Shown: piece by piece, positions 1 through 7,708 of the stretch
Layout: each line of letters opens with the position of its first letter
How positions within the stretch are numbered: the first letter of the stretch is position 1
DNA from: Sulfuritalea sp.
GTDB taxonomy: Bacteria > Pseudomonadota > Gammaproteobacteria > Burkholderiales > Rhodocyclaceae
NCBI GenBank assembly: GCA_021738105.1
Contig: JAIPCS010000042.1
Span: forward strand, 1-18,450
Length of the DNA: 18,450 nt
Direction: 5' to 3'
Notes under the pieces: model-generated
Database searches by the model: none
What the model was told of the DNA's origin: nothing
Seen by the model: only the letters and a program-made list of their open reading frames with translations
Position numbers and translations under genes: made by a program

Positions 1-51
1 CCACAGTATTTGCGCGACCGCGCCGCCCGTGGCGAAGCCTTTTTCGCCTGA
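1..51 (+). CDS. Possible C-terminal fragment of a CDS cut by the left edge
   Basis: Frame 1 is open from the first base and ends at a TGA at 49-51, giving the tail PQYLRDRAARGEAFFA. The residue mix (Arg, Ala, Phe) is compatible with a real protein C-terminus, and the next gene, on the opposite strand, ends at 117, so a convergent gene pair is plausible. Sixteen residues are too few to recognise a family, and an open frame this short can occur by chance. No function is proposed. Confidence 0.3.
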   Translation, partial: PQYLRDRAARGEAFFA

Positions 52-116
52 AGCAAAAGTCGGCGTTGGCGAGACGGCGGCCGCGGGCTCGTGGCCGGTC
101 TCGTCGCCTGATCGAA

Positions 117-572
117 TCACCGGGAGTGATTGCGTCGGCCATCCCGGCCATGAGACGAGCGAGTGTCATGGCGATCTTCATATCGCGCGAGCCGATCATG
201 GTTGCGCTTGCTGTTGTGATGCGCGATCTTCTTTTGCGCTTCCCAATGCGCGGGCTCAAAGTGCCAATGCTTGCCCCGTTGCTGCCAATGCCCGGCCACG
301 TGCCGGTAGCCGGAACGTGCCTTTTCCCACGTGCTCTTGTTCCAGACGTAACGCCGACCCGTCCATCTCCAGTAGCCCGGGGCGAGAACATAGCCTGGTC
401 GGACGACCGGAACGTACTCGATGATGGGTGCCGGTGGTGGAGTGCCGACATCGATCCCGAACGATACATCGCCGATGTTGAAGCGTATGTCGGCGCCGTC
501 GGCCAAGGACGGCACCGAATACAGTGTGACCAATACCGCCGCGATGACGGAAATGCGTTTGGTGGGTTTCAT
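117..572 (-). CDS. Secreted YXWGXW-type repeat protein
   Basis: The 151-residue protein starts with a classic signal peptide (positive KPTKR, hydrophobic core at residues 9-19, likely cleavage near SLA at 22-24). The mature part has aromatic-rich repeats: PGYWRW at 65-70 followed by GRRYVW at 72-77, then HVAGHWQQRGKHWHFEPAHW at 91-110. This pattern is typical of YXWGXW or WXXGXW repeat proteins, which are usually small exported proteins of unknown function. The C-terminal 35 residues are rich in His, Arg and Asp. A good ribosome site (GGAGATACCC before ATG) fixes the start. It is divergent from the liv operon, and I see no functional link to it. Export is well supported; the molecular role is unknown. 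Confidence 0.75.
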   Translation of the reverse strand: MKPTKRISVIAAVLVTLYSVPSLADGADIRFNIGDVSFGIDVGTPPPAPIIEYVPVVRPGYVLAPGYWRWTGRRYVWNKSTWEKARSGYRHVAGHWQQRGKHWHFEPAHWEAQKKIAHHNSKRNHDRLARYEDRHDTRSSHGRDGRRNHSR

Positions 573-670
573 GGGTATCTCCTTATCGATGGCGCGATGA
601 CTTACCGCGCGCTGATGAGCAAGTTAATGCATGAGAACGACCCAAATCACCCTCGATACTGTAAGTTGCC

Positions 671-682
671 ACAAACGTTTGT
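671..682. promoter_or_regulatory. Perfect 12-bp palindrome, possible LacI-family-like operator
   Basis: ACAAACGTTTGT is a perfect palindrome centred on CG with the AAACGTTT core common to LacI/PurR-family operators. It lies in the 248-bp divergent region between the secreted-protein gene (start 572) and livH (start 821). A second perfect inverted repeat, ATCCGT-CGCC-ACGGAT, occupies 735-750. I could not find a convincing -35/-10 pair for either gene here. The operator role is inferred from symmetry and location only. Confidence 0.3.
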
Positions 683-820
683 AAGCGAATATGCTCAGCA
701 ATCTTATTCACCCCGGACTTCTTTAGTGGTTCACATCCGTCGCCACGGATTGTTGAGGCATAATCTATCGCAGACCCGAAAAGGGCAGTGCACAACCCAC
801 TTCCCCGGAGGAGACATCGG

Positions 821-1711
821 GTGATTCAACTGCTGCAACTCATAGTCAGTGGCGCCGCGATCGGTTGCATTTATGCACTGATTGCCCTCGGCTTTGTCTT
901 GATCTACAAGGCGACGGAGACGGTCAATTTCGCCCAGGGCGATTTGATGATGATCGGCGGCTTCGTCGGTCTTTCCGCAATGACGATCATCGGCCTGCCG
1001 TTCTGGCTGGCTTTTCTGGTCACCATTGTCGCCATGTCACTGTTCGGCATGGGCACCGAACGTGTCTTGCTCAGACCGCTGCTGGGTCAGCCTGCATTTA
1101 CCGTGGTGATGATTACCATCGGACTCGGCTATTTTGCGCGCGGACTGGTCACCATGATTCCCTACTGGGGCACCGAGACGCACACCTTGCGGGTGCCGTA
1201 CAAGGACGAGGTGATATGGTTTGGTGGTGAAGGTACGGGGCTTGTTGTCTCCGTCGAACATCTGGTGATCATTTTCGCGACGATCGTTTTGGTGGCCTTG
1301 CTATTTGCTTTCTTTCGCTACACCAGGCTCGGCATCGCCATGCAGGCCACCTCGCAGAACCAGTTGGCGGCTTTTTACATGGGCATTCCGGTGCGCCGCG
1401 TCAATATGATGGTGTGGGGCCTGTCGTCCGCGATTTGCGGTGTGGCCGGATTACTGTTGGCGCCGATTACCTTTGTACATGCCAATATGGGCTTTATCGG
1501 GCTCAAGGCCTTTCCAGCGGCAGTGGTTGGCGGCTTCGGCAGTATTCCTGGCGCATTGGTGGGCGGGTTGGTGATCGGCATTGTCGAATCGCTCGCGGGA
1601 TTCTATTTACCGGAGGGCTTCAAGGACATTGCGGCCTACGTAGTGGTATTAATCATGCTCGTGGTCAAGCCGAACGGTTTGTTCGGCGACAACCTGACCA
1701 AAAAGGTTTAG
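821..1711 (+). CDS. livH: LivH-type branched-chain amino acid ABC transporter permease
   Basis: This is one of the two inner-membrane permeases of a HAAT-family importer. The roughly 296-residue product is almost entirely hydrophobic helices. Its N-terminus, with SGAAIGCIYALIALGF and then NFAQGDLMMIGGF, is the signature opening of LivH. The end (VVLIMLVVKPNGLFG) is also typical. The start is the GTG at 821: a strong GGAGGAG at 807-813 lies seven bases upstream. An in-frame GTG at 788 would add a short basic stretch unlike the family and has no ribosome site. livM follows after only six bases. The substrate cannot be read from the permease; aromatic or fatty acids are as possible as amino acids given the neighbouring synthetase. 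Confidence 0.95.
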   Translation: MIQLLQLIVSGAAIGCIYALIALGFVLIYKATETVNFAQGDLMMIGGFVGLSAMTIIGLPFWLAFLVTIVAMSLFGMGTERVLLRPLLGQPAFTVVMITIGLGYFARGLVTMIPYWGTETHTLRVPYKDEVIWFGGEGTGLVVSVEHLVIIFATIVLVALLFAFFRYTRLGIAMQATSQNQLAAFYMGIPVRRVNMMVWGLSSAICGVAGLLLAPITFVHANMGFIGLKAFPAAVVGGFGSIPGALVGGLVIGIVESLAGFYLPEGFKDIAAYVVVLIMLVVKPNGLFGDNLTKKV

Positions 1712-1717
1712 GCCGAC

Positions 1718-2794
1718 ATGCACTTCTTCTTCAACACCCGCTACGAGCAGGACATCGCCCTGTTTCGCCACAATGGCCAGCGCTTCTGGTACGCCCTGCT
1801 GGCGCTGGGACTGGTGGCGGCACCCTGGTTGCTATCGGAATACACCCTGTCGCAACTCAGTTTCATCGGCATCTACAGCATTGTGTGTCTGGGACTGATG
1901 CTGCTTGCGGGCTATACCGGACAGGTGTCGCTGGGTCATGCCGGCTTTCTTGCCATGGGTGCCTACACCGAGGCCTACTTGCAGGCCAAGGGTTGGCCCT
2001 TCGCACTGTCGCTGCCGATGGCGGCGCTGGTCGCGGGTATCACCGGAATCATGATCGGACTGCCTGCGCTACGGGTCAAGGGCATGTATCTGTCGATTGC
2101 CACGCTGGCATTCGGTTTCATTCTCGAGGAAGCGGTGGTGCAGGCCGAGTCCATTACCGGCGGCAACTCCGGACTGCAGCTTGGTGCGCTGACCATCGGC
2201 GGGATCAATTTCGACAACCAGATCAACTTCTACTATCTCGTGATCGGCATCGCAACCATCTGCGTACTCGGCGTGCTCAACCTGCTGCGCAGCCCGACCG
2301 GACGCGCCTTTGTCGCGATCCGTGATTCGGAAGTTTCCGCCCAGAGCATGGGTATCAATCTGTCGTACTACAAGACCACGGCGTTTGCCATTTCCGCCGC
2401 ACTCACCGGCATAGCCGGGGCGCTGTACGCACACAAGATCACCTTCATCACGCCCGACCAGTTTGGTTTTCTGCAGTCGATCGAACTGCTGATGATGATC
2501 GTCATCGGTGGTCTCGGTTCGATCCAGGGCGCAATCTTCGGAGCGGCCTTCTGGTTCTTTGCGCAACAATTGATCGTGCTTGGCAAAGACTGGCTACCCG
2601 ACGCGATCGGTCAGCAAACCGGTTTGCAGCCGACCATATTCGGCATCATCCTGATCGCTATCGTGCTGTTCGAACCCATGGGGCTGTATGGGCGCTGGCT
2701 CAAGTTCCGCACTTTCCTGCAGATCTTCCCCTTCTACCGCAAGGGCATGTTCAAGCGGCAAAAGAGCTACATGAAATCGGAGCGGATGAAATGA
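1718..2794 (+). CDS. livM: LivM-type branched-chain amino acid ABC transporter permease
   Basis: This is the second permease subunit, 358 residues, expected to pair with LivH in the inner membrane. After a short N-terminal extension the family landmarks appear in order: IGIYSIVCLGLMLLAGYTGQ and SLGHAGFLAMGAYTEAYL, then GLPALRVKGMYLSIATLAFGF, and near the end VIGGLGSIQGAIFGAAF and LFEPMGLYGRW. The last 20 or so residues are basic and probably cytoplasmic. The gene follows livH by six bases and is separated from livG by 67 bases. That gap starts with a long hairpin that includes this gene's stop codon, so the distal genes may be expressed at a different level. Substrate is undetermined. Confidence 0.95.
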   Translation: MHFFFNTRYEQDIALFRHNGQRFWYALLALGLVAAPWLLSEYTLSQLSFIGIYSIVCLGLMLLAGYTGQVSLGHAGFLAMGAYTEAYLQAKGWPFALSLPMAALVAGITGIMIGLPALRVKGMYLSIATLAFGFILEEAVVQAESITGGNSGLQLGALTIGGINFDNQINFYYLVIGIATICVLGVLNLLRSPTGRAFVAIRDSEVSAQSMGINLSYYKTTAFAISAALTGIAGALYAHKITFITPDQFGFLQSIELLMMIVIGGLGSIQGAIFGAAFWFFAQQLIVLGKDWLPDAIGQQTGLQPTIFGIILIAIVLFEPMGLYGRWLKFRTFLQIFPFYRKGMFKRQKSYMKSERMK

Positions 2795-2818
2795 GAAAGC
2801 TCGCTTCCTCATTTCATC
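2785..2818 (+). repeat. Intercistronic hairpin between livM and livG
   Basis: GATGAAATGAG at 2785-2795 is the exact reverse complement of CTCATTTCATC at 2808-2818. Inside it, AAG and CTT pair around a CTCG tetraloop (2800-2803), with one A-C mismatch (2796 against 2807). The whole forms a 15-position stem with one mismatch. The livM stop codon (2792-2794) lies in the left arm. No run of T follows, so this is not a rho-independent terminator. It may affect mRNA processing or stability, translation termination, or the relative output of permease and ATPase genes. Confidence 0.7.
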
Positions 2819-2861
2819 TCTTTGGTGCCGTATCGCCATCGCCGACTTTTGGAGGTGGCTC

Positions 2862-3638
2862 ATGACCACGCCGATGCTGGAAGCGATAAATCTGTCGGTG
2901 CAGTTCGGCGGCCTCAAGGCGGTGGACAATGTGTCCTTCAGCGTCTGGCCCAACGAAGTGTTTTCGCTGATCGGCCCGAACGGGGCCGGCAAGACGACAA
3001 TTTTCAACCTGATTTCTGCGCTCTACCGGCCGACCTCGGGTGAGGTTCGCTTTGAGGGCGAAGTGATATCCCGCATGCCGCCCTATGTCGTGGCCCGCCA
3101 TGGCATTGCCCGTACCTTCCAGAACATCGAACTGTTCGAGCATGCCACCGTGCTGCAGAATCTGCTGGTGGGAAGGCACTGTCATCGCCACACCGGCTGG
3201 TTTCAGGACCTGCTATTCACCGGTTCGGTGCGCCGCGCCGAACTGGAGTTCCGTCGACAGGTCGAGGAAGTCATCGAATTTCTCGATTTGCAGCACTACC
3301 GCGACAGCATGGTGGTCGGCCTGCCCTATGGCGTGCGCAAAGTGGTCGAACTGGCACGTGCATTGGCCATGCGCCCGCGCCTGCTCTTGCTGGACGAGCC
3401 CTCTTCAGGACTCAATACCGAGGAAACCGAAGACATGGGTTTCTGGATCGAAGACATCAAGCACGATCTTGGCATCACCGTGATCATGGTCGAACACGAC
3501 ATGGGTCTGGTATCGCGCGTTTCCGATCGTGTGCTGGCGCTCAATCAGGGCGAGGTGCTGACCCTGGGCACACCGCAGGAAGTGCAAGCCCATCCTGGCG
3601 TGATCGAAGCGTATCTTGGAGGCGCGGACGATGACTGA
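2862..3638 (+). CDS. livG: LivG-type ABC transporter ATP-binding protein
   Basis: One of two cytoplasmic ATPases that power the importer, 258 residues. It contains Walker A GPNGAGKTT near residues 38-46, the LivG-style stretch GIARTFQNIELF, Walker B RLLLLDEPSSGLN, and the switch histidine in IMVEHDMG. The ABC signature reads LPYGVRK instead of the usual LSYGQQR; it keeps the glycine and is followed by the normal VELARALA, so the protein is probably active, but the loop is unusual. GGAGG at 2851-2855 supports the ATG. The stop overlaps the livF start by eight bases, so translational coupling is likely. Confidence 0.95.
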   Translation: MTTPMLEAINLSVQFGGLKAVDNVSFSVWPNEVFSLIGPNGAGKTTIFNLISALYRPTSGEVRFEGEVISRMPPYVVARHGIARTFQNIELFEHATVLQNLLVGRHCHRHTGWFQDLLFTGSVRRAELEFRRQVEEVIEFLDLQHYRDSMVVGLPYGVRKVVELARALAMRPRLLLLDEPSSGLNTEETEDMGFWIEDIKHDLGITVIMVEHDMGLVSRVSDRVLALNQGEVLTLGTPQEVQAHPGVIEAYLGGADDD

Positions 3639-4419
3639 GACATCGCAACCCATTCTCCAGCTCAACAATGTCGAGGCCGCTTACGGTGCGGTGAAGGCCA
3701 TTCGCGGTGTTTCGCTGGCGGTTCAGGCTGGCTCCATCGTCACCGTGCTCGGCTCCAACGGTGCCGGCAAGACCACCGTGCTGAAAACCATTTCCGGCAT
3801 TCTCGATCCGCAAAAGGGCAGCCTGACTTTCAAGAACGAAAAGCTCGAAGGCCGCGACCCGGCCTGGATCGTCCGTCAGGGACTGGTGCATGTGCCTGAA
3901 GGCCGCGAAATCTTTCCCCTGTTGACGGTGCGCGAGAACCTGCTGATGGGTGCCTACACGCGGCCGAGTTCCGATAAGGATGCAGTGGCGAAAGACATCG
4001 AGGATGTGTTCGCCTACTTCCCGATTCTCAAGGAACGCAGCAGCCAGCCGGCCGGACAGCTTTCGGGTGGACAGCAGCAGATGCTCTCGATCAGCCGCGC
4101 GCTTCTTGCAAAGCCGACGATGATGCTGCTCGATGAACCCAGCCTGGGCTTGTCGCCCAAACTGACCAAGGAGATTTTCGAGATCATCGTGCGCATCAAT
4201 CGAGAGCGCGGCGTGACCCTGCTGGTGGTCGAGCAAAATGCCCACATCGCGCTGAAATACGCCGACTATGGTTATGTCCTCGAGATCGGTCGCATCGTGA
4301 TGCACGATACCTGCGCTGTGCTACGCGAGAAGGACGACATCAAGGAGTTCTACCTGGGCGTCAAGGATGAAGGCGTACGCGAGGGTCGGCGATGGAAGAA
4401 GAAAAAACAATGGCGATAG
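3631..4419 (+). CDS. livF: LivF-type ABC transporter ATP-binding protein
   Basis: This is the second cytoplasmic ATPase. Seen motifs are Walker A GSNGAGKTT, the Q-loop region RQGLVHVPEGREIFPLLTVRENL (typical of LivF), signature LSGGQQQM, Walker B MMLLDEPSLGLSP, and VVEQNAHIAL at the switch. The ATG at 3631 is chosen because GGAGG at 3618-3622 lies eight bases upstream; this gives 262 residues. A TTG at 3616 has no such support. The C-terminus has a basic tail (GRRWKKKKQWR) about 15 residues longer than a minimal LivF. The start lies within the last codons of livG, and the acyl-CoA synthetase follows after 24 bases, consistent with one operon. Confidence 0.95.
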   Translation: MTETSQPILQLNNVEAAYGAVKAIRGVSLAVQAGSIVTVLGSNGAGKTTVLKTISGILDPQKGSLTFKNEKLEGRDPAWIVRQGLVHVPEGREIFPLLTVRENLLMGAYTRPSSDKDAVAKDIEDVFAYFPILKERSSQPAGQLSGGQQQMLSISRALLAKPTMMLLDEPSLGLSPKLTKEIFEIIVRINRERGVTLLVVEQNAHIALKYADYGYVLEIGRIVMHDTCAVLREKDDIKEFYLGVKDEGVREGRRWKKKKQWR

Positions 4420-4443
4420 CGCGAATGAAAGCTCGGAGCGACC

Positions 4444-6312
4444 ATGTGGCAACTTGACGGAAAGCGTTATTGGTCAGAACAGCGAGTCGTTATCGAGGGC
4501 GAGAATGTGCCCGAAATGTTCTGGAACGCCGTGGCCCAACGCGGCGATCTGACACTGTTCCGCCAGAAAGAATACGGACTCTGGCAAAGCATGTCCTGGA
4601 CTGAAGTCGGCGAGATCGTGCGTGAAGTGGGCATGGGGTTGATCGAGCTCGGATTCGCCGTCGGCGAAACCGCCTCGGTGCTCGGAAACACGCGTCAGGA
4701 ATGGCTGTTTTCGGATCTGGCGGTACTTTCCTGCGGCGGCATCAGTTCGGGCATCTATCCCACCGATGCGGCAAGCCAGGTCGAGTACCTGATGGAGGAC
4801 TCCAACTCGGTGCTGCTGTTCGTAGAGGATGACGAGCAACTGGACAAGGCGCTGGAAGTACGCGAGCGATTGCCAAGCTTGCGCAAGATCATTGTCTGGG
4901 ACATGGCCGGCCTGCGCGATCTTGATGACGATCAGGTCATCAGTCTGGATTCTCTACGTGAACTTGGTCGCAAACGCGCCGCTCGTCTGGGCGATTCTGC
5001 TGCCGAAGCGGAATGGCGCGCTCGCATTGTCGCGCGAAAAGCAGAAGAACTGGCGATCCTGATCTACACATCCGGCACCACCGGCCGGCCCAAGGGCGCG
5101 ATGATTTCGCACAGCAATATCCTGCAGGCGGTGCGCGGTTTCAATCGGGCGACAGGGCAGAACGAAGACGACGAACGTATGTGCTTTCTGCCCTTGTGCC
5201 ATGTGGCCGAACGCGTCAGCGGCGCCTATTTTTCCTTGTACACGGGAACCAAGCTGAATTTCGTCGAGAACCCCGAGACCGTTCCCGAGAATGTGCGTGA
5301 GATCGCGCCTACGGTGTTCGGTGCGGTGCCGCGCGTTTGGGAAAAGTTCTATTCCGGAGTCAGCATCGCGCTCAAGGAATCCAACGCTTTCGAGCGCTGG
5401 GCCTACGGGTTGGCGATTAGCATCGGCCTGGAGAAAGTGCGGCGCTTCGAGGCCGGACAGGCCATTGGACAGGGACTGGAATTCACTCACTGGCTTGCGC
5501 GCGTTCTGGTGCTGAACAATGTGCGCAAAATGATCGGCATCCATCGTAGCCGCATGCTGATCACCGGTGCCGCCCCAATTTCACCCGATCTGGTGCGCTG
5601 GTACATGGCACTTGGCGTGCCGATGCTGGAAGTTTGGGGCATGACCGAGTCCAGCAGTGTCGCCATCAGCACACCGGTGTATAGGATCAAGCCCGGATCG
5701 ATAGGCATTCCGGGTGAACCCTGCGAGGTCAGGCTTTCAGAGGAAGGTGAGATTCTGGTTCGCGGACCGAACGTATTCATGGGCTATCTGAATCAGCCGG
5801 AAAAGACCGCTGAAACCATCGATGCCGACGGCTGGCTGCATACCGGTGATGTCGGCTCGGTGGACGATGAAGGCTTTTATCGTATCTCCGATCGCCTCAA
5901 AGACATCATCATTACCGCCGGTGGCAAAAACATCACGCCCTCGGAACTGGAGAATCAACTCAAGTTTTCACCCTATATCACCGACGCGGTGGTGATCGGC
6001 GACAAACGGCCGTATCTGGTCTGTCTGATCATGATCGATCAGGAAAATGTCGAAAAATTTGCGCAGGACCATGACGTACCCTTTTCCAACTACGTCAGCC
6101 TGACCCGCTCGGCCGAAGTGCAGAAACTGATCGGCAGCGAAATCGAGCGCATCAACAAACAGTTCGCCCGCGTCGAGCAGATAAAGAAGTTCCGACTGAT
6201 CGAAAAGAAGCTCGGCGCCGAAGACGAGGAATTGACCCCGACCATGAAACTAAAGCGTAAGCTAGTCAATCAAAAATATGCTGAGTTGATCGAGTCGATG
6301 TACCGCGAGTAG
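4444..6312 (+). CDS. Long-chain acyl-CoA synthetase (AMP-forming, FAA1-like)
   Basis: The 622-residue protein is a full-length ANL-superfamily ligase that should activate a carboxylic acid to acyl-AMP and then acyl-CoA. Adenylation motifs occur in order: YTSGTTGRPKG at 208-218, VWGMTESS at 397-404, GWLHTGD at 463-469, DRLKDIIITAGGKNITP at 483-499, and the C-terminal LTPTMKLKRK (598-607) with the candidate catalytic lysine at 602. The ending KYAELIESMY is characteristic of the FAA1/COG1022 long-chain group and less like FadD or acetyl-CoA synthetase. It sits between the importer ATPase and the periplasmic binding-protein gene, suggesting that the imported substrate, or a catabolic product of it, is thioesterified. 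Chain length or aromatic preference cannot be decided here. Confidence 0.92.
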   Translation: MWQLDGKRYWSEQRVVIEGENVPEMFWNAVAQRGDLTLFRQKEYGLWQSMSWTEVGEIVREVGMGLIELGFAVGETASVLGNTRQEWLFSDLAVLSCGGISSGIYPTDAASQVEYLMEDSNSVLLFVEDDEQLDKALEVRERLPSLRKIIVWDMAGLRDLDDDQVISLDSLRELGRKRAARLGDSAAEAEWRARIVARKAEELAILIYTSGTTGRPKGAMISHSNILQAVRGFNRATGQNEDDERMCFLPLCHVAERVSGAYFSLYTGTKLNFVENPETVPENVREIAPTVFGAVPRVWEKFYSGVSIALKESNAFERWAYGLAISIGLEKVRRFEAGQAIGQGLEFTHWLARVLVLNNVRKMIGIHRSRMLITGAAPISPDLVRWYMALGVPMLEVWGMTESSSVAISTPVYRIKPGSIGIPGEPCEVRLSEEGEILVRGPNVFMGYLNQPEKTAETIDADGWLHTGDVGSVDDEGFYRISDRLKDIIITAGGKNITPSELENQLKFSPYITDAVVIGDKRPYLVCLIMIDQENVEKFAQDHDVPFSNYVSLTRSAEVQKLIGSEIERINKQFARVEQIKKFRLIEKKLGAEDEELTPTMKLKRKLVNQKYAELIESMYRE

Positions 6313-6357
6313 ATTTATTGCATAACGTGTTTTAACCAGCAAAACGAGGAGACCACA

Positions 6358-7536
6358 ATGAAGGGATACACCAAACTGGCTGCGGCATTGCTCGCGGCAA
6401 CAGGAGTCGGCGCTGGCACGACGGCACTTGCTGCCGAGCAAATGGGCGTCACCAAGAACGAGATCGTTATCGGCACCATCCAGGATTTGTCCGGTCCGCT
6501 GGCCGGCTTCGGCAAGGCCTTGCGCTACGGCATGCAGATGCGGGTAGACGAAATCAACGACGCGGGCGGCATTCACGGCCGCAAGGTCAAGTTCGTCGCC
6601 GAAGACAGTGGTTATGACCCGAAAAAAGGCATGCTCGCGGCACAAAAAATGGTGCAGCGGGACAAGCTCTTTGCCATGGTCGGCACCATCGGTACCGCCG
6701 TCAATCTGGCGACCTTCCCGACACTTTTCGGCAAGGGTGTGATGAATCTCTTTCCGCTCACGGCAGCACGCCAGATGTACGAGCCGCTGGAAAAGTTGAA
6801 ATTTTCCTTTGCCGCGCCGTACTACACGCAGATGCGCATCGGCGTGAAATGGATGGTCAAGGAGCAGGACGCCAAGAAATTCTGCGCCATCTACCAGGAT
6901 GACGACTTCGGCACCGAAGTGCTCAAAGGCGCCGAGGACGGGCTCAAGGACATCAAGATGGACTTCACCGAGGTCACTTCATTCAAGCGTGGCTCTACCG
7001 ATTTCTCGGCTCAGGTCTCAAAGATGAAGAGTTCTGGATGCGACACCGTGGTACTGGGCACGATCATTCGTGAAACCATCGGCACCATCGGCACCGCCAA
7101 AAAGATGGGCTGGAATCCGCGTTTCATCGGTGCATCGGCCGCCTATACCGACCTGATCCACAAGCTGGGCGGCAAGGCAATGGACGGGCTGTACGCCATG
7201 CATCAGGTCGGAGTGCCGTATGCCGACGATTCGTCGAAGAATGTGCGCGACTGGTTTGCTTCCTACAAGGCCAAGTTCAACGAGGAGCCTGGATTGTTCT
7301 CCGCTTACGGCTACGTAGCCATGGACATGTTCATGCAAACAGCCAAAAAGACCGGTCCGAAGCTGACGACCGACAACTTCATCAAGGTTCTGGAAAGCAC
7401 GACGTTCTCGCGTGACATGTTCGGCAGCCCTGAATACCAGTTCTCGCCGACGCAGCACCTGGGCAACTCGAAGTCCAAGGTCGGCCAGATACAGAACGGG
7501 CGCTGGGTCGCTGTTACGGATTACCTGAGCGAGTAA
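6358..7536 (+). CDS. LivK-type periplasmic substrate-binding protein
   Basis: This 392-residue protein is the extracytoplasmic receptor of the importer. A Sec signal peptide occupies residues 1-26 (basic start, AAALLAATGVG core, likely cut after TALAA). The mature protein opens with GVTKNEIVIGTIQDLSGPLAGFGKALRYGMQMRVDEINDAGGIHGRKVKFVAED split over residues 30-83, the standard Peripla_BP_6 beginning. GAGGAG at 6346-6351 supports the ATG. It is the last gene of the operon and is followed by tandem hairpins. Binding proteins of this clade recognise branched-chain amino acids, amides, aromatic acids or other small carboxylates; the specificity cannot be read from the sequence. Confidence 0.93.
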   Translation: MKGYTKLAAALLAATGVGAGTTALAAEQMGVTKNEIVIGTIQDLSGPLAGFGKALRYGMQMRVDEINDAGGIHGRKVKFVAEDSGYDPKKGMLAAQKMVQRDKLFAMVGTIGTAVNLATFPTLFGKGVMNLFPLTAARQMYEPLEKLKFSFAAPYYTQMRIGVKWMVKEQDAKKFCAIYQDDDFGTEVLKGAEDGLKDIKMDFTEVTSFKRGSTDFSAQVSKMKSSGCDTVVLGTIIRETIGTIGTAKKMGWNPRFIGASAAYTDLIHKLGGKAMDGLYAMHQVGVPYADDSSKNVRDWFASYKAKFNEEPGLFSAYGYVAMDMFMQTAKKTGPKLTTDNFIKVLESTTFSRDMFGSPEYQFSPTQHLGNSKSKVGQIQNGRWVAVTDYLSE

Positions 7537-7545
7537 GCGATCACT

Positions 7546-7564
7546 CGGCTGCAATTCGCAGCCG
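7546..7564 (+). repeat. Small hairpin upstream of the liv terminator
   Basis: CGGCTGC-AATTC-GCAGCCG forms a perfect 7-bp stem with a five-base loop, starting nine bases after the livK stop. It lies directly before the main terminator, so the transcript would end with two hairpins in tandem. A 3'-end stabilising role is plausible but unproven. Confidence 0.6.
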
Positions 7565-7570
7565 CTATGA

Positions 7571-7601
7571 AACGGGCGCCCCATGCGGGCGCCCGTTTTT
7601 T
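7571..7601 (+). terminator. Rho-independent terminator of the liv-acyl-CoA synthetase operon
   Basis: AACGGGCGCCC (7571-7581) pairs perfectly with GGGCGCCCGTT (7587-7597) around the loop CATGC, and a run of six T spans 7596-7601. An 11-bp GC-rich stem followed immediately by T is a textbook intrinsic terminator, located 34 bases after the livK stop. Confidence 0.92.
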
Positions 7602-7708
7602 CGTCGGTTTGATTCAAGTGTAGTTAAATGGGGGGCAGGATCCAGAGCCTTCCCGGCTACTGACTGACCCGGCCGCCAAGACGGCGGGAAATACTTGCCG
7701 AGGACGCT

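Noticed and set aside
70..103. CGAGAC/GTCTCG inverted repeat between the left-edge fragment and the secreted-protein gene, considered as a bidirectional terminator
   Set aside because: The loop is long with an internal bulge and there is no T-tract on either strand.
66..824. A 252-codon plus-strand open frame opposite the secreted YXWGXW protein
   Set aside because: The minus-strand protein has a signal peptide, a strong ribosome site and a family repeat pattern; the plus-strand product has no recognisable features.
3541..4305. A 254-codon minus-strand open frame opposite livF
   Set aside because: livF has all ABC motifs and operon context; the antisense frame has neither a ribosome site nor a domain.
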